Source: Klebsiella pneumoniae (GTDB lineage Bacteria; Desulfobacterota; Binatia; UBA12015). From it: a DNA stretch of 64,000 nt. Below the pieces are notes generated by a model. The model did not search any database and was not told the DNA's origin. It was given only the letters and a program-made list of their open reading frames with translations. Below, piece by piece: positions 1-8,568 of this stretch. Location of the stretch: assembly GCA_945872365.1 (NCBI GenBank), contig CAMBZJ010000009.1, positions 1-64,000 on the forward strand, given 5' to 3'. A program made the position numbers and the translations under genes. Within the stretch, counting starts at the first letter, position 1; each line of letters opens with the position of its first letter.

Positions 1-1
1 G

Positions 2-196
2 GTCGAGGAGGCGCGCCGCGAGGTGCCGTTCCTGCTGGAAGTCCGAGACGTGGACGAGGATCCGGCCCTGGCCCGCCTCTACGGCGAGGAGGTGCCGGTC
101 GTCCTGGTCGATGGCCGCAAGGCCTTCAAGTACCGGGTGGACGCCCGCCGCCTGGTGCGTCGGCTGCGGGCGCGCCGCTGGTTTGGGAGGTCCTGA
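2..196 (+). CDS. Glutaredoxin-like / thioredoxin-fold protein, C-terminal fragment (5' truncated by window edge)
   Basis: Open frame from window start to TGA at 194-196; translation ...VEEARREVPFLLEVRDVDEDPALARLYGEEVPVVLVDGRKAFKYRVDARRLVRRLRARRWFGRS resembles the C-terminal half of glutaredoxin-like (DUF836) proteins (cis-Pro region EEVPVVLVDG). Confidence 0.65.
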   Translation, partial: VEEARREVPFLLEVRDVDEDPALARLYGEEVPVVLVDGRKAFKYRVDARRLVRRLRARRWFGRS

Positions 197-199
197 GCC

Positions 200-1216
200 G
201 TGCCGCGGATCGCCGTCGACGCGATGGGGGGCGACTTTGCCCCCGACGAGGTCGTCAAGGGTGTCGCCCGGGTCTCGCTCGAGTCGGAGATCGAGGTGGT
301 GCTCGTAGGTGCCTCGGATCGCATTCAGGCGCTGCTCGACGAGGGGCCCTATAATCCGGAACTGATCTCGGTGCGCCACTGCGCGGGCGCGATCGGGATG
401 GGCGAGGACCCCTACGAGGCGCTGCGCGGCCGCCGCGACGCCTCGATCGTCGTCGCGGCGCGCATGGTCGCCGATGGCGAGGCCGATGCGCTCGTGACCG
501 CCGGCAACAGCGGGGCCGCGGTGCTCACCGCGGCGAAAAACTTCAAGCTGATCCGGGGCGTGCGCAAGGCGGCGCTCGCAAGCGTCTACCCGCGTGAAAC
601 CGAGCACCCTGGCCAGGACGTCTTCGGGTTGCTGCTCGACGTGGGCGCGACGATCCGCTGCGACGCGAACGAACTCGCGCAGTTCGCCATCATGGGCAGT
701 GCCTATGCCCGGCGCGTCTCCAAGCAGCCCGCGCCGCGGGTCGGCCTGCTCAACATGGGCCGCGAGGAGGGTAAGGGCGGCGAAGTCCTGGTCGAGGCCC
801 ATCGCAAGCTGCGCGCGCTGCCGTCGATCCACTTCGTCGGCAACGTCGAGGGCAACGACATCGCCTCGGGCCGCGCCGACGTCGTGGTCGCGGAAGGGCT
901 CGTAGGCAACGTCGTGCAGAAGCTCCTCGAGGGCCTTGGCCAGGCCGCGTCGCACCTGGCCTCACAGGCCGCCAACGACAACTGGCGGTGGCGCCTGGGC
1001 ATGGCCATGCTCGCTCCGGGCATCGAGAAGGTGCGCGACATGACCGACTTCGGCTCCTACGGCGGGTCGCCGATCCTCGGGTTCGAGCGCCTTTGCATCA
1101 AGGCCCATGGCCGTTCCTCCGAACGCGCGATCGCCAACGCGGTCAAGGTGGCCGCCAAGGCCGTGCGCGATCGCATCGCCGACGAGATCGCCGAGGCGGT
1201 CGCCGAGATCCGGTGA
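200..1216 (+). CDS. plsX: Phosphate acyltransferase PlsX
   Basis: MPRIAVDAMGGDFAPDEVVKG start; VTAGNSGAAVLTA, GNVEGNDIASGRADVVVAEGLVGNVVQKLLEG motifs typical of PlsX. Confidence 0.97.
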   Translation: MPRIAVDAMGGDFAPDEVVKGVARVSLESEIEVVLVGASDRIQALLDEGPYNPELISVRHCAGAIGMGEDPYEALRGRRDASIVVAARMVADGEADALVTAGNSGAAVLTAAKNFKLIRGVRKAALASVYPRETEHPGQDVFGLLLDVGATIRCDANELAQFAIMGSAYARRVSKQPAPRVGLLNMGREEGKGGEVLVEAHRKLRALPSIHFVGNVEGNDIASGRADVVVAEGLVGNVVQKLLEGLGQAASHLASQAANDNWRWRLGMAMLAPGIEKVRDMTDFGSYGGSPILGFERLCIKAHGRSSERAIANAVKVAAKAVRDRIADEIAEAVAEIR

Positions 1217-2289
1217 GGGGGCGCGAGGCAAGACGTGTCGACGCGCCGGACGTCCCGTCGGCCGACCCCCCGGCCGTGGTGTTCCGCTGGGACCTCGACA
1301 AGACCTACCTGCGCACCGAGTTTGAGAGTTTTCGACGCCTGGTGCTCATTCCCTTCGAGTCCGCGACCGACAAGGTGAACCTGCCGGCGGTCCCGCAACT
1401 GATGGGTGCCCTCCGGCGTGCCGCGCTCGCGCGCGGCGAGCGCCCCTGGGTATTCTTCCTCTCGGCGAGTCCGCCGCAGATCGGCGCCGAGATCCGCAAG
1501 AAGCTCGCCCTCGACGGCATCGAGTACGACGGGATCGTCTTCAAGGACCAGTTGCGCAACCTGCTCCGCGGTCGCTTCCGCACGATGCGCGAGCAGGTCG
1601 GCTACAAGCTCGGCGAACTTCTGCACGCGCGGCGCCAGGGGCCGGCGGCGCGCGAGGTGCTCTTCGGCGACGACTGGGAGAGCGACCCGATCATCTATTC
1701 GCTCTATGCCGACGTGCTCGCCGGTGCACTCGGTGGAGACCGGCTTGCCGCGCTTCTCGCCGCGCTCGCGGTGGACCGGGAGTCGATCGATCGGATTGCC
1801 GCCGACGCGGAGGTCCTGACCGCAGCGGTTCCTTCGCCCGACGTCCAGCGCATCTTCATCAACCTGGAGAGACGCACGCCGCCCGGCCGCTTCCGCGTCT
1901 TTGGTCGTCGGCTCGTGCCTGCGTTCAACTACTTCCAGACGGCGCTATCGCTCTACGAGGTGGGCCTGCTCGACGCAGTCGGACTCGGCGAGGTGGCGCG
2001 TGCGCTTCACGAGCGGGGCTTCCGCGGCGAGCGCCTGCGCAACTCGCTCGACGACCTGGTGCGCCGCGGGCACCTGGAGGCGGAGACGGCCGACCGCGCG
2101 ATCCTGGTTCTGCACCGCGACGGCCGCGACCTGCAGTCGCCGGGCGAGCGCACACTCGGGGCGCGCGCCATGGCGACCATGTTGCGGCTACGCCGGCGCA
2201 TGGCGCGGTCCGGGTCTGCGCCCGATGCGCCGACGGCGATCGATTGGGAGAAGGTGGTTTCAGAGTGGATGGCGACCCGGAAGCCCTGA
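1213..2289 (+). CDS. App1-like (DUF2183) phosphatidate phosphatase-domain protein
   Basis: GTG start overlapping the plsX stop; FRWDLDKTYLRTEF, FLSASPPQIG, FGDDWESDPIIYSLYADV match the HAD-like App1 catalytic domain pattern. Confidence 0.7.
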   Translation: MRGREARRVDAPDVPSADPPAVVFRWDLDKTYLRTEFESFRRLVLIPFESATDKVNLPAVPQLMGALRRAALARGERPWVFFLSASPPQIGAEIRKKLALDGIEYDGIVFKDQLRNLLRGRFRTMREQVGYKLGELLHARRQGPAAREVLFGDDWESDPIIYSLYADVLAGALGGDRLAALLAALAVDRESIDRIAADAEVLTAAVPSPDVQRIFINLERRTPPGRFRVFGRRLVPAFNYFQTALSLYEVGLLDAVGLGEVARALHERGFRGERLRNSLDDLVRRGHLEAETADRAILVLHRDGRDLQSPGERTLGARAMATMLRLRRRMARSGSAPDAPTAIDWEKVVSEWMATRKP

Positions 2290-2384
2290 GCGGCCGGGGC
2301 CTAACTGGTCCGCTGAAGCCGCGGGCGAGGCGCATCCAGCGCAGCGGCGAGACCGACGGACGCCCAGCTCGAATCCGCGATTCC

Positions 2385-2423
2385 GGGTGTCCCGGCGAAG
2401 CGGAGCCCTTCGCCGGGACACCC
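2385..2423. terminator. Perfect 16-bp inverted repeat (7-nt loop) between convergent genes; likely bidirectional terminator
   Basis: GGGTGTCCCGGCGAAG - CGGAGCC - CTTCGCCGGGACACCC; lies between the + gene ending 2289 and the - gene ending 2433. Confidence 0.7.
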
Positions 2424-2432
2424 CGGTATCGG

Positions 2433-2888
2433 TCAGGCCACCTGCTGGGCGGGAGCTTCGCCCCGGGCCGGCATACTCCGGCGCGAGTGGCGAACCCGGG
2501 GGGCGGTGATCTTGGAGAGGTTCGCTTCGACGCGGCGAGCGCTCGGAGCCCGCTTGCGCTCGCCCGCCTCGGCCGCGATCCCGAGCAGTCGGGCGCGCAG
2601 CCGGTCGACGTCGATCGAGAGAACGTCGCAGATGCTCTCGAAGGCGAACGGGTAGGAGGTGTCGCTGGAGCGCACCCAGCGGGCCGCTTCGACCGCGGCC
2701 ATGCGAGCCTTCGCGCTCTGGCTGCGGCCCGCGTCGAGGCACGCGATCGCGTCTTCGAGGATGGCGACGAGGAGGCCCTTCACGCCTCGCAGGGGGCTTC
2801 CCTCCGGCGAGCCGCCGAGGAACTGCTCGGGCAGGATCGTCGTCTCCGGCCAGTCGTTTCCGATGTCTTCGTGGTTCGCGGTGCGCAT
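2433..2888 (-). CDS. Conserved-looking hypothetical protein (about 151 aa)
   Basis: ATG start at 2888; MRTANHEDIGNDWPETTILPEQFLGG...GLLVAILEDAIACLDAG...WVRSSDTSYPFAFESICDVLSIDVDRLRARLLG; balanced composition unlike antisense noise. Confidence 0.65.
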   Translation of the reverse strand: MRTANHEDIGNDWPETTILPEQFLGGSPEGSPLRGVKGLLVAILEDAIACLDAGRSQSAKARMAAVEAARWVRSSDTSYPFAFESICDVLSIDVDRLRARLLGIAAEAGERKRAPSARRVEANLSKITAPRVRHSRRSMPARGEAPAQQVA

Positions 2889-3073
2889 GGGCGCTTTCCT
2901 CCTTGCAGACACTCTCGCCATTTCCGGGCCGCGGGAACATCGGGAGATACCCCCGCCGCGCATCGGGAAATTCCGCAGGCAGCGCGCCTTGGGGGAATAG
3001 ACGAGGTGGCGAAGCCGCCTCCGAGTTCTCGTCGCTTGCGCGCGTGGCGGCCTTCGGACAACGTCGGCGGGCA

Positions 3074-3110
3074 GGTCGGCCCTGCAGGACCTTTCGTCCT
3101 GCCGCCGACC
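3074..3110 (+). promoter_or_regulatory. Strong hairpin in the 5' leader of the small secreted-protein gene
   Basis: GGTCGGC-CCT-GCAGGAC-CTTTC-GTCCTGC-C-GCCGACC: two stacked 7-bp stems with a 5-nt loop ending 15 nt before ATG 3126. Confidence 0.5.
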
Positions 3111-3125
3111 CGGGGGAAGAGAAGC

Positions 3126-3359
3126 ATGAAAGCGAAGCTGATCACCGTGACGGCGGCCTTGATGATGATGGCGGTGGGTGCCTCGAGTGCCCACGCAGTC
3201 GTGTGCGCGCGCGGCTACCGCGGCGCGGGTTGCGCGGGGCCCAATGGCGCCGTGGTCGCCCGCAGGCCCGCCCCGGTCGTGGTCGCGCCACGCCGCGCCG
3301 TGGTCGTGGCCCCGGCCCATGGTTGCCGGTGGGTGAACGGGGTCAGGGTCTGTCGCTGA
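3126..3359 (+). CDS. Small secreted protein with signal peptide (CARGYRGAGCAGPNGAVV...CRWVNGVRVCR type)
   Basis: MKAKLITVTAALMMMAVGASSAHA signal peptide; mature part with paired Cys and PVVVAPRRAVVVAP repeats; preceded by GGGGGAAGAGA purine-rich RBS. Confidence 0.75.
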   Translation: MKAKLITVTAALMMMAVGASSAHAVVCARGYRGAGCAGPNGAVVARRPAPVVVAPRRAVVVAPAHGCRWVNGVRVCR

Positions 3360-3570
3360 CCCGCTCGACGCGGGGACCGCGAGGCGGGTCGCCTGCGAGG
3401 CTCTGAACGCCGCGCAGGTCCGTAGCGTAGTCGTCAGCGGGGACCGACGGATGGGTCCATCGGTCCTTGCCGGCGATTCTCGGCCGCCGGCGGCGGTCCC
3501 CCGCCCACCGGGGGCCTCCTGCGGCGCGGCCCGCATTGCTCCTCCGCCGGGCCTGTGTTTTGACGCAGCC

Positions 3571-4635
3571 ATGTCGATTTCCCGGCCGAGCATCAAGACC
3601 TTCGTCCTTCCCGAGGGAGGAATCTTCGACCGAAGCGTGCCGATCCACCGGACGCCCGGCGGCACGGAGTTCGTCCGCACGCCCGACGAGCGCTTCGCCG
3701 GACTCTCGGGCTACCCGTTCGCGCCGCACTGGGTCGAGATCGACGGCCTGCGGGTCCACTACGTCCAGGAGGGGCCCGCCGACGGCCCCTTGGTCGTGCT
3801 CGTGCACGGACAGCCGACCTGGTCCTATCTCTACCGCAAGATGATCCCGATCCTCGCTGCGGCGGGATTGCGGGTGATCGCGTGGGACAACGTCGGCTTC
3901 GGTCGCTCGGACAAGCCGATCGATCCGAAGGTCCATACCTATGCTCGGCACGTCGGCTGGTACCATGCGATCCTCAATGCTCTGGCGCTGCGCGACGTGA
4001 CGCTCTTCTGCCAGGACTGGGGCGGCGTCATCGGCTTGCGGGTCGTGGGCGACTCCCCGGAGCGCTTCGCGCGGGTCTGTGCCGCGAACACCGGGCTCGT
4101 CGTCGCACCCGACGGGAGCGGCATGACCCTTCCCGAGACGGTGCGGATGGGCACTGACCCCCGGCGATTCGGCGAGGCGGCGATGGCCGACCTGCCGACG
4201 CGCAAGGGCTTCACCGCGACGTTCCAGTGGTGGATCGACTACACGCTCGCCTCGTCGGATTTCCGTGCCGGCGACATGGTTCACGTACACACGCGCGGGA
4301 GTCTGACCCCCGAGGAACAGGCCGGCTACGACGCGCCGTATCCGTCGTACATCTACGCGATCGCCCCGCACGTCTTCCCGGCGATGGTGCCGACGATCAT
4401 CGATGACAACGTCGCCGCATGGGAGTCGCTGGGCCGGTTCGAACGGCCATTCCTCTTCCTCGGCGGAAACCTCGACCCTCTGGGATCGGTGGCGGTCCAG
4501 ACGCGCCATACCGATCACATCCCGGGCGCGCGTGGACGTTCGCACGACCGCTACGACGCAGGCCATTTCATCCAGGAGGAGATCGGCGAGGAGATGGCCG
4601 GACGGCTCCTGCGCTTCGTTCGCGAGGATCGCTAA
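3571..4635 (+). CDS. Haloalkane dehalogenase-like alpha/beta hydrolase
   Basis: HGQPTWSYLYRKM oxyanion loop, nucleophile elbow CQDWGGVIGL, FLGGNLDPLGS acid loop, DAGHFIQEE catalytic His; DhlA-like pattern. Confidence 0.88.
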   Translation: MSISRPSIKTFVLPEGGIFDRSVPIHRTPGGTEFVRTPDERFAGLSGYPFAPHWVEIDGLRVHYVQEGPADGPLVVLVHGQPTWSYLYRKMIPILAAAGLRVIAWDNVGFGRSDKPIDPKVHTYARHVGWYHAILNALALRDVTLFCQDWGGVIGLRVVGDSPERFARVCAANTGLVVAPDGSGMTLPETVRMGTDPRRFGEAAMADLPTRKGFTATFQWWIDYTLASSDFRAGDMVHVHTRGSLTPEEQAGYDAPYPSYIYAIAPHVFPAMVPTIIDDNVAAWESLGRFERPFLFLGGNLDPLGSVAVQTRHTDHIPGARGRSHDRYDAGHFIQEEIGEEMAGRLLRFVREDR

Positions 4636-4680
4636 GTGTGCCGACGCCGCGTGGAAGCGGGGGCGTTCGAGCGGGGTGCC

Positions 4681-4720
4681 GCGGGTGGCCGCCGTCGGCC
4701 GGACCCGCGACGCGCGTCGC
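4681..4720. terminator. Inverted repeats between convergent genes (putative terminator region)
   Basis: GCGGGTGGCC-GCCGTC-GGCCGGACCCGC (stem with 2-nt bulge) followed by the perfect 14-nt palindrome GCGACGCGCGTCGC at 4707-4720. Confidence 0.4.
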
Positions 4721-6157
4721 TCACGGCTTGTAGCGGATGAGCATCTCGAGCAGCTGCCGGGTCCGCGAATTGTAGGGGGGGTAGAGCATCCCGAGCATCG
4801 AGAAGCGCGGGTTCCTGAATACGGGCTTCATCTTCGTGAATTCGAGGAAGCCCTCGATGCCGTGGTAGTGCCCCATGCCGCTCGCGCCGATGCCCCCGAA
4901 GGGCATGTCGTGCTGCGCGACGTGCAGCACGCAGTTGTTGATCGTCACACCGCCGGAGATCGTCGAGTAGAGCACCTTCTCCTGTATCGCGTTGTCATTC
5001 GTGAAGAGGTAGAGGCCGAGTGGTCGATCCTTCGAGTTCACGTAAGCGATCGCCTCGTCGAGCTTCCCGTAGGTCTTCACCGGAAAGAGGGGACCGAAGA
5101 TCTCCTCCTGCATGATCCTCATCTGGTCGTTCACGTCGAGGACCAGGTGCGGCGGGATCTTGCGCAATTCGTCGTTGAAGTCGGCTCCGGGAACGAGGGG
5201 GACCAGGGTCGCGCCCTTCTGGCGGGCGTCATCGAGAGTGGCGCGCAGTCGCATGTAGGACTTCTCGTCGATGACCGAGGTGTAGCTCTGGTCGTTCGTG
5301 TCGGGATACCGCTTCGCGACGATCCGCTTCGCAGCGGCGACGAAGGCGTCGCGGCTGCGCCCGGAGACGAGCAGGTAGTCCGGGGCGAGGCAGGTTTGGC
5401 CGGCGTTCAAAAACTTCGCGTAGAGGATTCGCGAGGCCGCCTCGGCGATGTCGAAGTCGTCGCAGACGATCGTCGGCGACTTGCCGCCGAGTTCGAGCGT
5501 GACCGGTGTCAGGTTTTCGGCGGCCGACCGCATGACCGTTCGGCCGGCATCGGCGGAGCCGGTGAAGATCATGTGGTCGTAGGGCAGGGTGGAGAAGTCC
5601 TGGGCGCGAACGCCGGGCAGGATCGCGACCGTATCCTCGGGGAACACCTCGCGGAATTTGCCGTCGAGGAGACGGGCCAGGTTCTGCGAACTCGAGGCCA
5701 TCTTGACCATCGCGCGGTTACCGGCGGCGAGGATGCTCGTCAGCGGGCCGACCGTGAGGAACAGCGGATAGTTCCAGGGGGAGATCACGCCGACGACGCC
5801 CTTGGGCTGCGGAATGACCGTGTTCGATCCGCCGGCGAAGGTGACCGACACCGAGCGCTTCTGCGGGCGCATCCAATGGCCGACGTGCTTGATCGCGTGG
5901 CGGATCCCGTCGACCGAGGCGAAGACCTCTGCCATGAGCGTTTCCTCGACCGAGCGGTGGCCGAAGTCGGCGTTGATCGCCTCGGCGATCGCCTGCGCGT
6001 TCTCGCTGAGGATCTTGTCGAGCTTGCGCAGGTTCTCCTTGCGCTCGGCGAGCAAAGGGTACGGGTGCGCCATGTAGGCCTCGCGCTGCAGCGCGAAGAC
6101 CCGCTGGGCCTCGTTCTCGGAGCGGTCGACGATGCGGAGTTGTGCGGTCTGCGCCAT
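4721..6157 (-). CDS. Aldehyde dehydrogenase (coniferyl-aldehyde-dehydrogenase type)
   Basis: MAQTAQLRIVDRSENEAQRVFALQREAY...; VTLELGGKSPTIV, FLNAGQTCLAPDY active-site Cys motif, EEIFGPLFPV. Confidence 0.93.
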   Translation of the reverse strand: MAQTAQLRIVDRSENEAQRVFALQREAYMAHPYPLLAERKENLRKLDKILSENAQAIAEAINADFGHRSVEETLMAEVFASVDGIRHAIKHVGHWMRPQKRSVSVTFAGGSNTVIPQPKGVVGVISPWNYPLFLTVGPLTSILAAGNRAMVKMASSSQNLARLLDGKFREVFPEDTVAILPGVRAQDFSTLPYDHMIFTGSADAGRTVMRSAAENLTPVTLELGGKSPTIVCDDFDIAEAASRILYAKFLNAGQTCLAPDYLLVSGRSRDAFVAAAKRIVAKRYPDTNDQSYTSVIDEKSYMRLRATLDDARQKGATLVPLVPGADFNDELRKIPPHLVLDVNDQMRIMQEEIFGPLFPVKTYGKLDEAIAYVNSKDRPLGLYLFTNDNAIQEKVLYSTISGGVTINNCVLHVAQHDMPFGGIGASGMGHYHGIEGFLEFTKMKPVFRNPRFSMLGMLYPPYNSRTRQLLEMLIRYKP

Positions 6158-6422
6158 GACGGACCTCGCTTTCCAGGTTGGTCCTTCTCTTCTCTGCCAA
6201 GCGGCCCGGTGGCGCAAGGTGCCGGGGCCGGCGGGGAGGCGCTCCCGTGGGAAGGTGCTTCGGGCCCGCAGTGGCCCACCCGAGATGCGACCCTCCGTGG
6301 AGGTCTGCCTGGAGTTGCTGGGCCTCGCGGCCCGCGGCACCGAACCCTACGCCACCGCGGCAAGGACGCTGCTCCGGGACTGGGTCGCCTGGGCCGAGCG
6401 GCACATCGACGGCGCGGCCCGC

Positions 6423-7139
6423 TCACCTGGCGCGGCCGACGCTCTCCTCGACGACCACAGGTCGGGTCCCGTCGGCCGCGAGATCCTTCGCGGTGGCCTC
6501 CGCGTCCGCGCGCTGCGCGAACGGTCCGACCCGCACCCGGTAGACGGTGCCGCGGGGCGACTCCGCCGCGATGACGTAGGCGCCGGGCTTCGGGGCCGCG
6601 CGCGCGACGAGCCGGCGCCGGAAGTCCTTCGCTTCGGACTCCTCGTCGAACGCGGCGATCTGCACCGCGAAGCGCACCTCGAGACTCTCCCCGGGTGCGA
6701 CGAGGGGGTCGAGTCGTACTCGGCAGGTTCCCGGTCCGAGCATGTCGAGCTGGCGCGCCGCTTCGTGCGACAGGTCGATGGCGCGTCCCCCTACGAAGGG
6801 GCCGCGGTCGTTGATGCGGACGACCGTGGAGCGTCCGTTGTCGAGGTTGGTCACGCGCACGCGCGTCCCGAGCGGCCAGGTCGGGTGCGCCGCGGTCATT
6901 GCCTCCTGGTCGTAGATCTCGCCGCTGGTCGTCGCCTTGCCGTGAAAGCCGGGGCCGTACCAGGAGGCGACACCGGTGATCGACGAACCGGGTGCGCCGG
7001 ATTTCACGGGGTGGTGCGTCGAGCAGGCCGCGAGGAGGAGCAGCGACAGGGCGATCGCAAGGCACACCGGGTGCCACCCGCCGGCCCGACGTCCCGAGCC
7101 GGATCGTCGCACAGGAATCTCCGCACCGTACTCCGCCAC
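6423..7139 (-). CDS. rlpA: RlpA-family septal ring lytic transglycosylase lipoprotein with C-terminal SPOR domain
   Basis: Lipobox LLLLAAC; GVASWYGPGFHGKATTSGEIYDQEAMTAAHPTWPLGTRVRVTNLDNGRSTVVRINDRGPFVGGRAIDLSHEAA; SPOR-like C-terminus. Confidence 0.93.
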   Translation of the reverse strand: MAEYGAEIPVRRSGSGRRAGGWHPVCLAIALSLLLLAACSTHHPVKSGAPGSSITGVASWYGPGFHGKATTSGEIYDQEAMTAAHPTWPLGTRVRVTNLDNGRSTVVRINDRGPFVGGRAIDLSHEAARQLDMLGPGTCRVRLDPLVAPGESLEVRFAVQIAAFDEESEAKDFRRRLVARAAPKPGAYVIAAESPRGTVYRVRVGPFAQRADAEATAKDLAADGTRPVVVEESVGRAR

Positions 7140-7348
7140 CCGCTCCCCCCGTCCGAGCCCGACCCTCTGGCCCGGCGGACGCGAACCTAGTCGGCAGTTC
7201 AGGGCCCGGCAAGCAGCCCAGAGGGGCGGTGGGCGGCGCCCCGCGCTGCTGTCGTTTCGCCGTGGCTTCGCCGTCGCCGGTCACCTGTGCTAGGGAGCGG
7301 CCGGGGCGCGAGTGCGCGCCTCGGCGCGAGGCGTCGGGAGGTGAGGGG

Positions 7349-7981
7349 TTGCGCGTTCTGGGAATCGATCCGGGGTCGCACGTGACGGGCTGGGGGCTCG
7401 TCGAGGCCGTGCCGGGCGGGGCTCGCCACGTAGCGTCGGGTGTTTCCATGCCGCGCTCGCGCGGCAGCGCCCGTCGGCTCGGCGAACTCGCCGATTCCCT
7501 CGACCGGCTGCTCGACGAGTGGCGCCCGGACGCGGTCGCGATGGAGCGCGCCTTCATGGGGCGCAACGCCATGAGTGCGCTCAAGCTCGGCGAGGTGCGC
7601 GGCGCCCTGCTCGCGGTTGCCGGCCGTCGCGGGATCGACGTCGTCGACTATCCGCCGGCGACGGTGAAGGTGGCCGTCGCGGGCAGCGGACGCGCCGAGA
7701 AGGGGGCGGTCGCGATCGGAGTGCGTCACATGCTCGGCGGCCGTCACGAGGCCGGCGACTCGACCGATGCGCTCGCGGTGGCTCTTTGTCACCTCCTGCA
7801 CGCGCGTCACCGACGGCGCATGGATCTCGCGGAGGACGTCGCCGGGCACGAAGTCGTCGCGCGTCGCGGGTTGCGCGTGTCGGCCGCGCGCCACGCCGTC
7901 CCTGCCGTGCCGGACACGCCTGTGCGGGCCGCCCTGCGCCTATCTGTGCGTCGGAGCGGGCGGGGAAACCGTCTCGCATGA
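7349..7981 (+). CDS. ruvC: Holliday junction endodeoxyribonuclease RuvC
   Basis: LRVLGIDPGSHVTGWGLVE...AMERAFMGRNAMSALKLGEVRGALL...DSTDALAVALCH; TTG start inferred; stop overlaps ruvA ATG. Confidence 0.92.
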   Translation: MRVLGIDPGSHVTGWGLVEAVPGGARHVASGVSMPRSRGSARRLGELADSLDRLLDEWRPDAVAMERAFMGRNAMSALKLGEVRGALLAVAGRRGIDVVDYPPATVKVAVAGSGRAEKGAVAIGVRHMLGGRHEAGDSTDALAVALCHLLHARHRRRMDLAEDVAGHEVVARRGLRVSAARHAVPAVPDTPVRAALRLSVRRSGRGNRLA

Positions 7982-8568
7982 TCGGAGCGCTCCGCGGGCG
8001 GATCGAGTCGAAGTCGCCGGGAGTCGTCCTGGTCGACGTCGGCGGCGTCGTCTACGAGGTCTCGGTGTCGCTCCAGTCGTTTGCTCGCATGCCCGACGAA
8101 GGCGCGGCGGTACGGCTCGACGTCGTGACGCACGTGCGCGAGGACGCGTTCGTGCTCTTCGGCTTCCTCGACCGGGACGAGAAGGAGATGTTCCACTGGC
8201 TCCAGACGGTGAGCGGCGTCGGCCCGCGCCTCGCGCTGAACATCCTCTCCGGCATGCCCGCCCGCGACCTGCGCGGCGCGCTCGCCTCGGGTGACGTCGC
8301 CCGGCTCACCCGCCTGCCCGGGATCGGCCGCAAGACCTCGGAGCGGCTGATCCTCGAGCTTCGCGAGCGCTGCCAGCGTGCGGAGTCTGCGGCCCTCGAC
8401 GCGCCGGGGGCTGCACCCGAGACTGTCGGTCGCGACGAGGAGGCGGTCTCGGCGCTCGTCAATCTGGGCTACAAGCGGGCCGACGCCGAGAAGGTGCTGC
8501 GCGACATCGCACCCGACGTCAGGCTCGAGGATGCGATCCGAGAGGCGCTGCGGAGGTTCGCGCGATGA
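7978..8568 (+). CDS. ruvA: Holliday junction DNA helicase subunit RuvA
   Basis: [28 protein letters not shown]...[13 protein letters not shown]...[17 protein letters not shown]. Confidence 0.97.
   Translation: MIGALRGRIESKSPGVVLVDVGGVVYEVSVSLQSFARMPDEGAAVRLDVVTHVREDAFVLFGFLDRDEKEMFHWLQTVSGVGPRLALNILSGMPARDLRGALASGDVARLTRLPGIGRKTSERLILELRERCQRAESAALDAPGAAPETVGRDEEAVSALVNLGYKRADAEKVLRDIAPDVRLEDAIREALRRFAR

Noticed and set aside
6286-6422. Possible small + strand gene MRPSVEVCLELLGLAARGTEPYATAARTLLRDWVAWAERHIDGAAR
   Set aside because: First ~45 aa look protein-like, but the frame runs on into antisense rlpA with no nearby stop; insufficient support.
4403-6574. 723-aa + strand ORF antisense to the aldehyde dehydrogenase
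   Set aside because: Arg/Asp/Val-rich composition and exact antisense overlap with a well-conserved gene; typical spurious long ORF in ~70% GC DNA.
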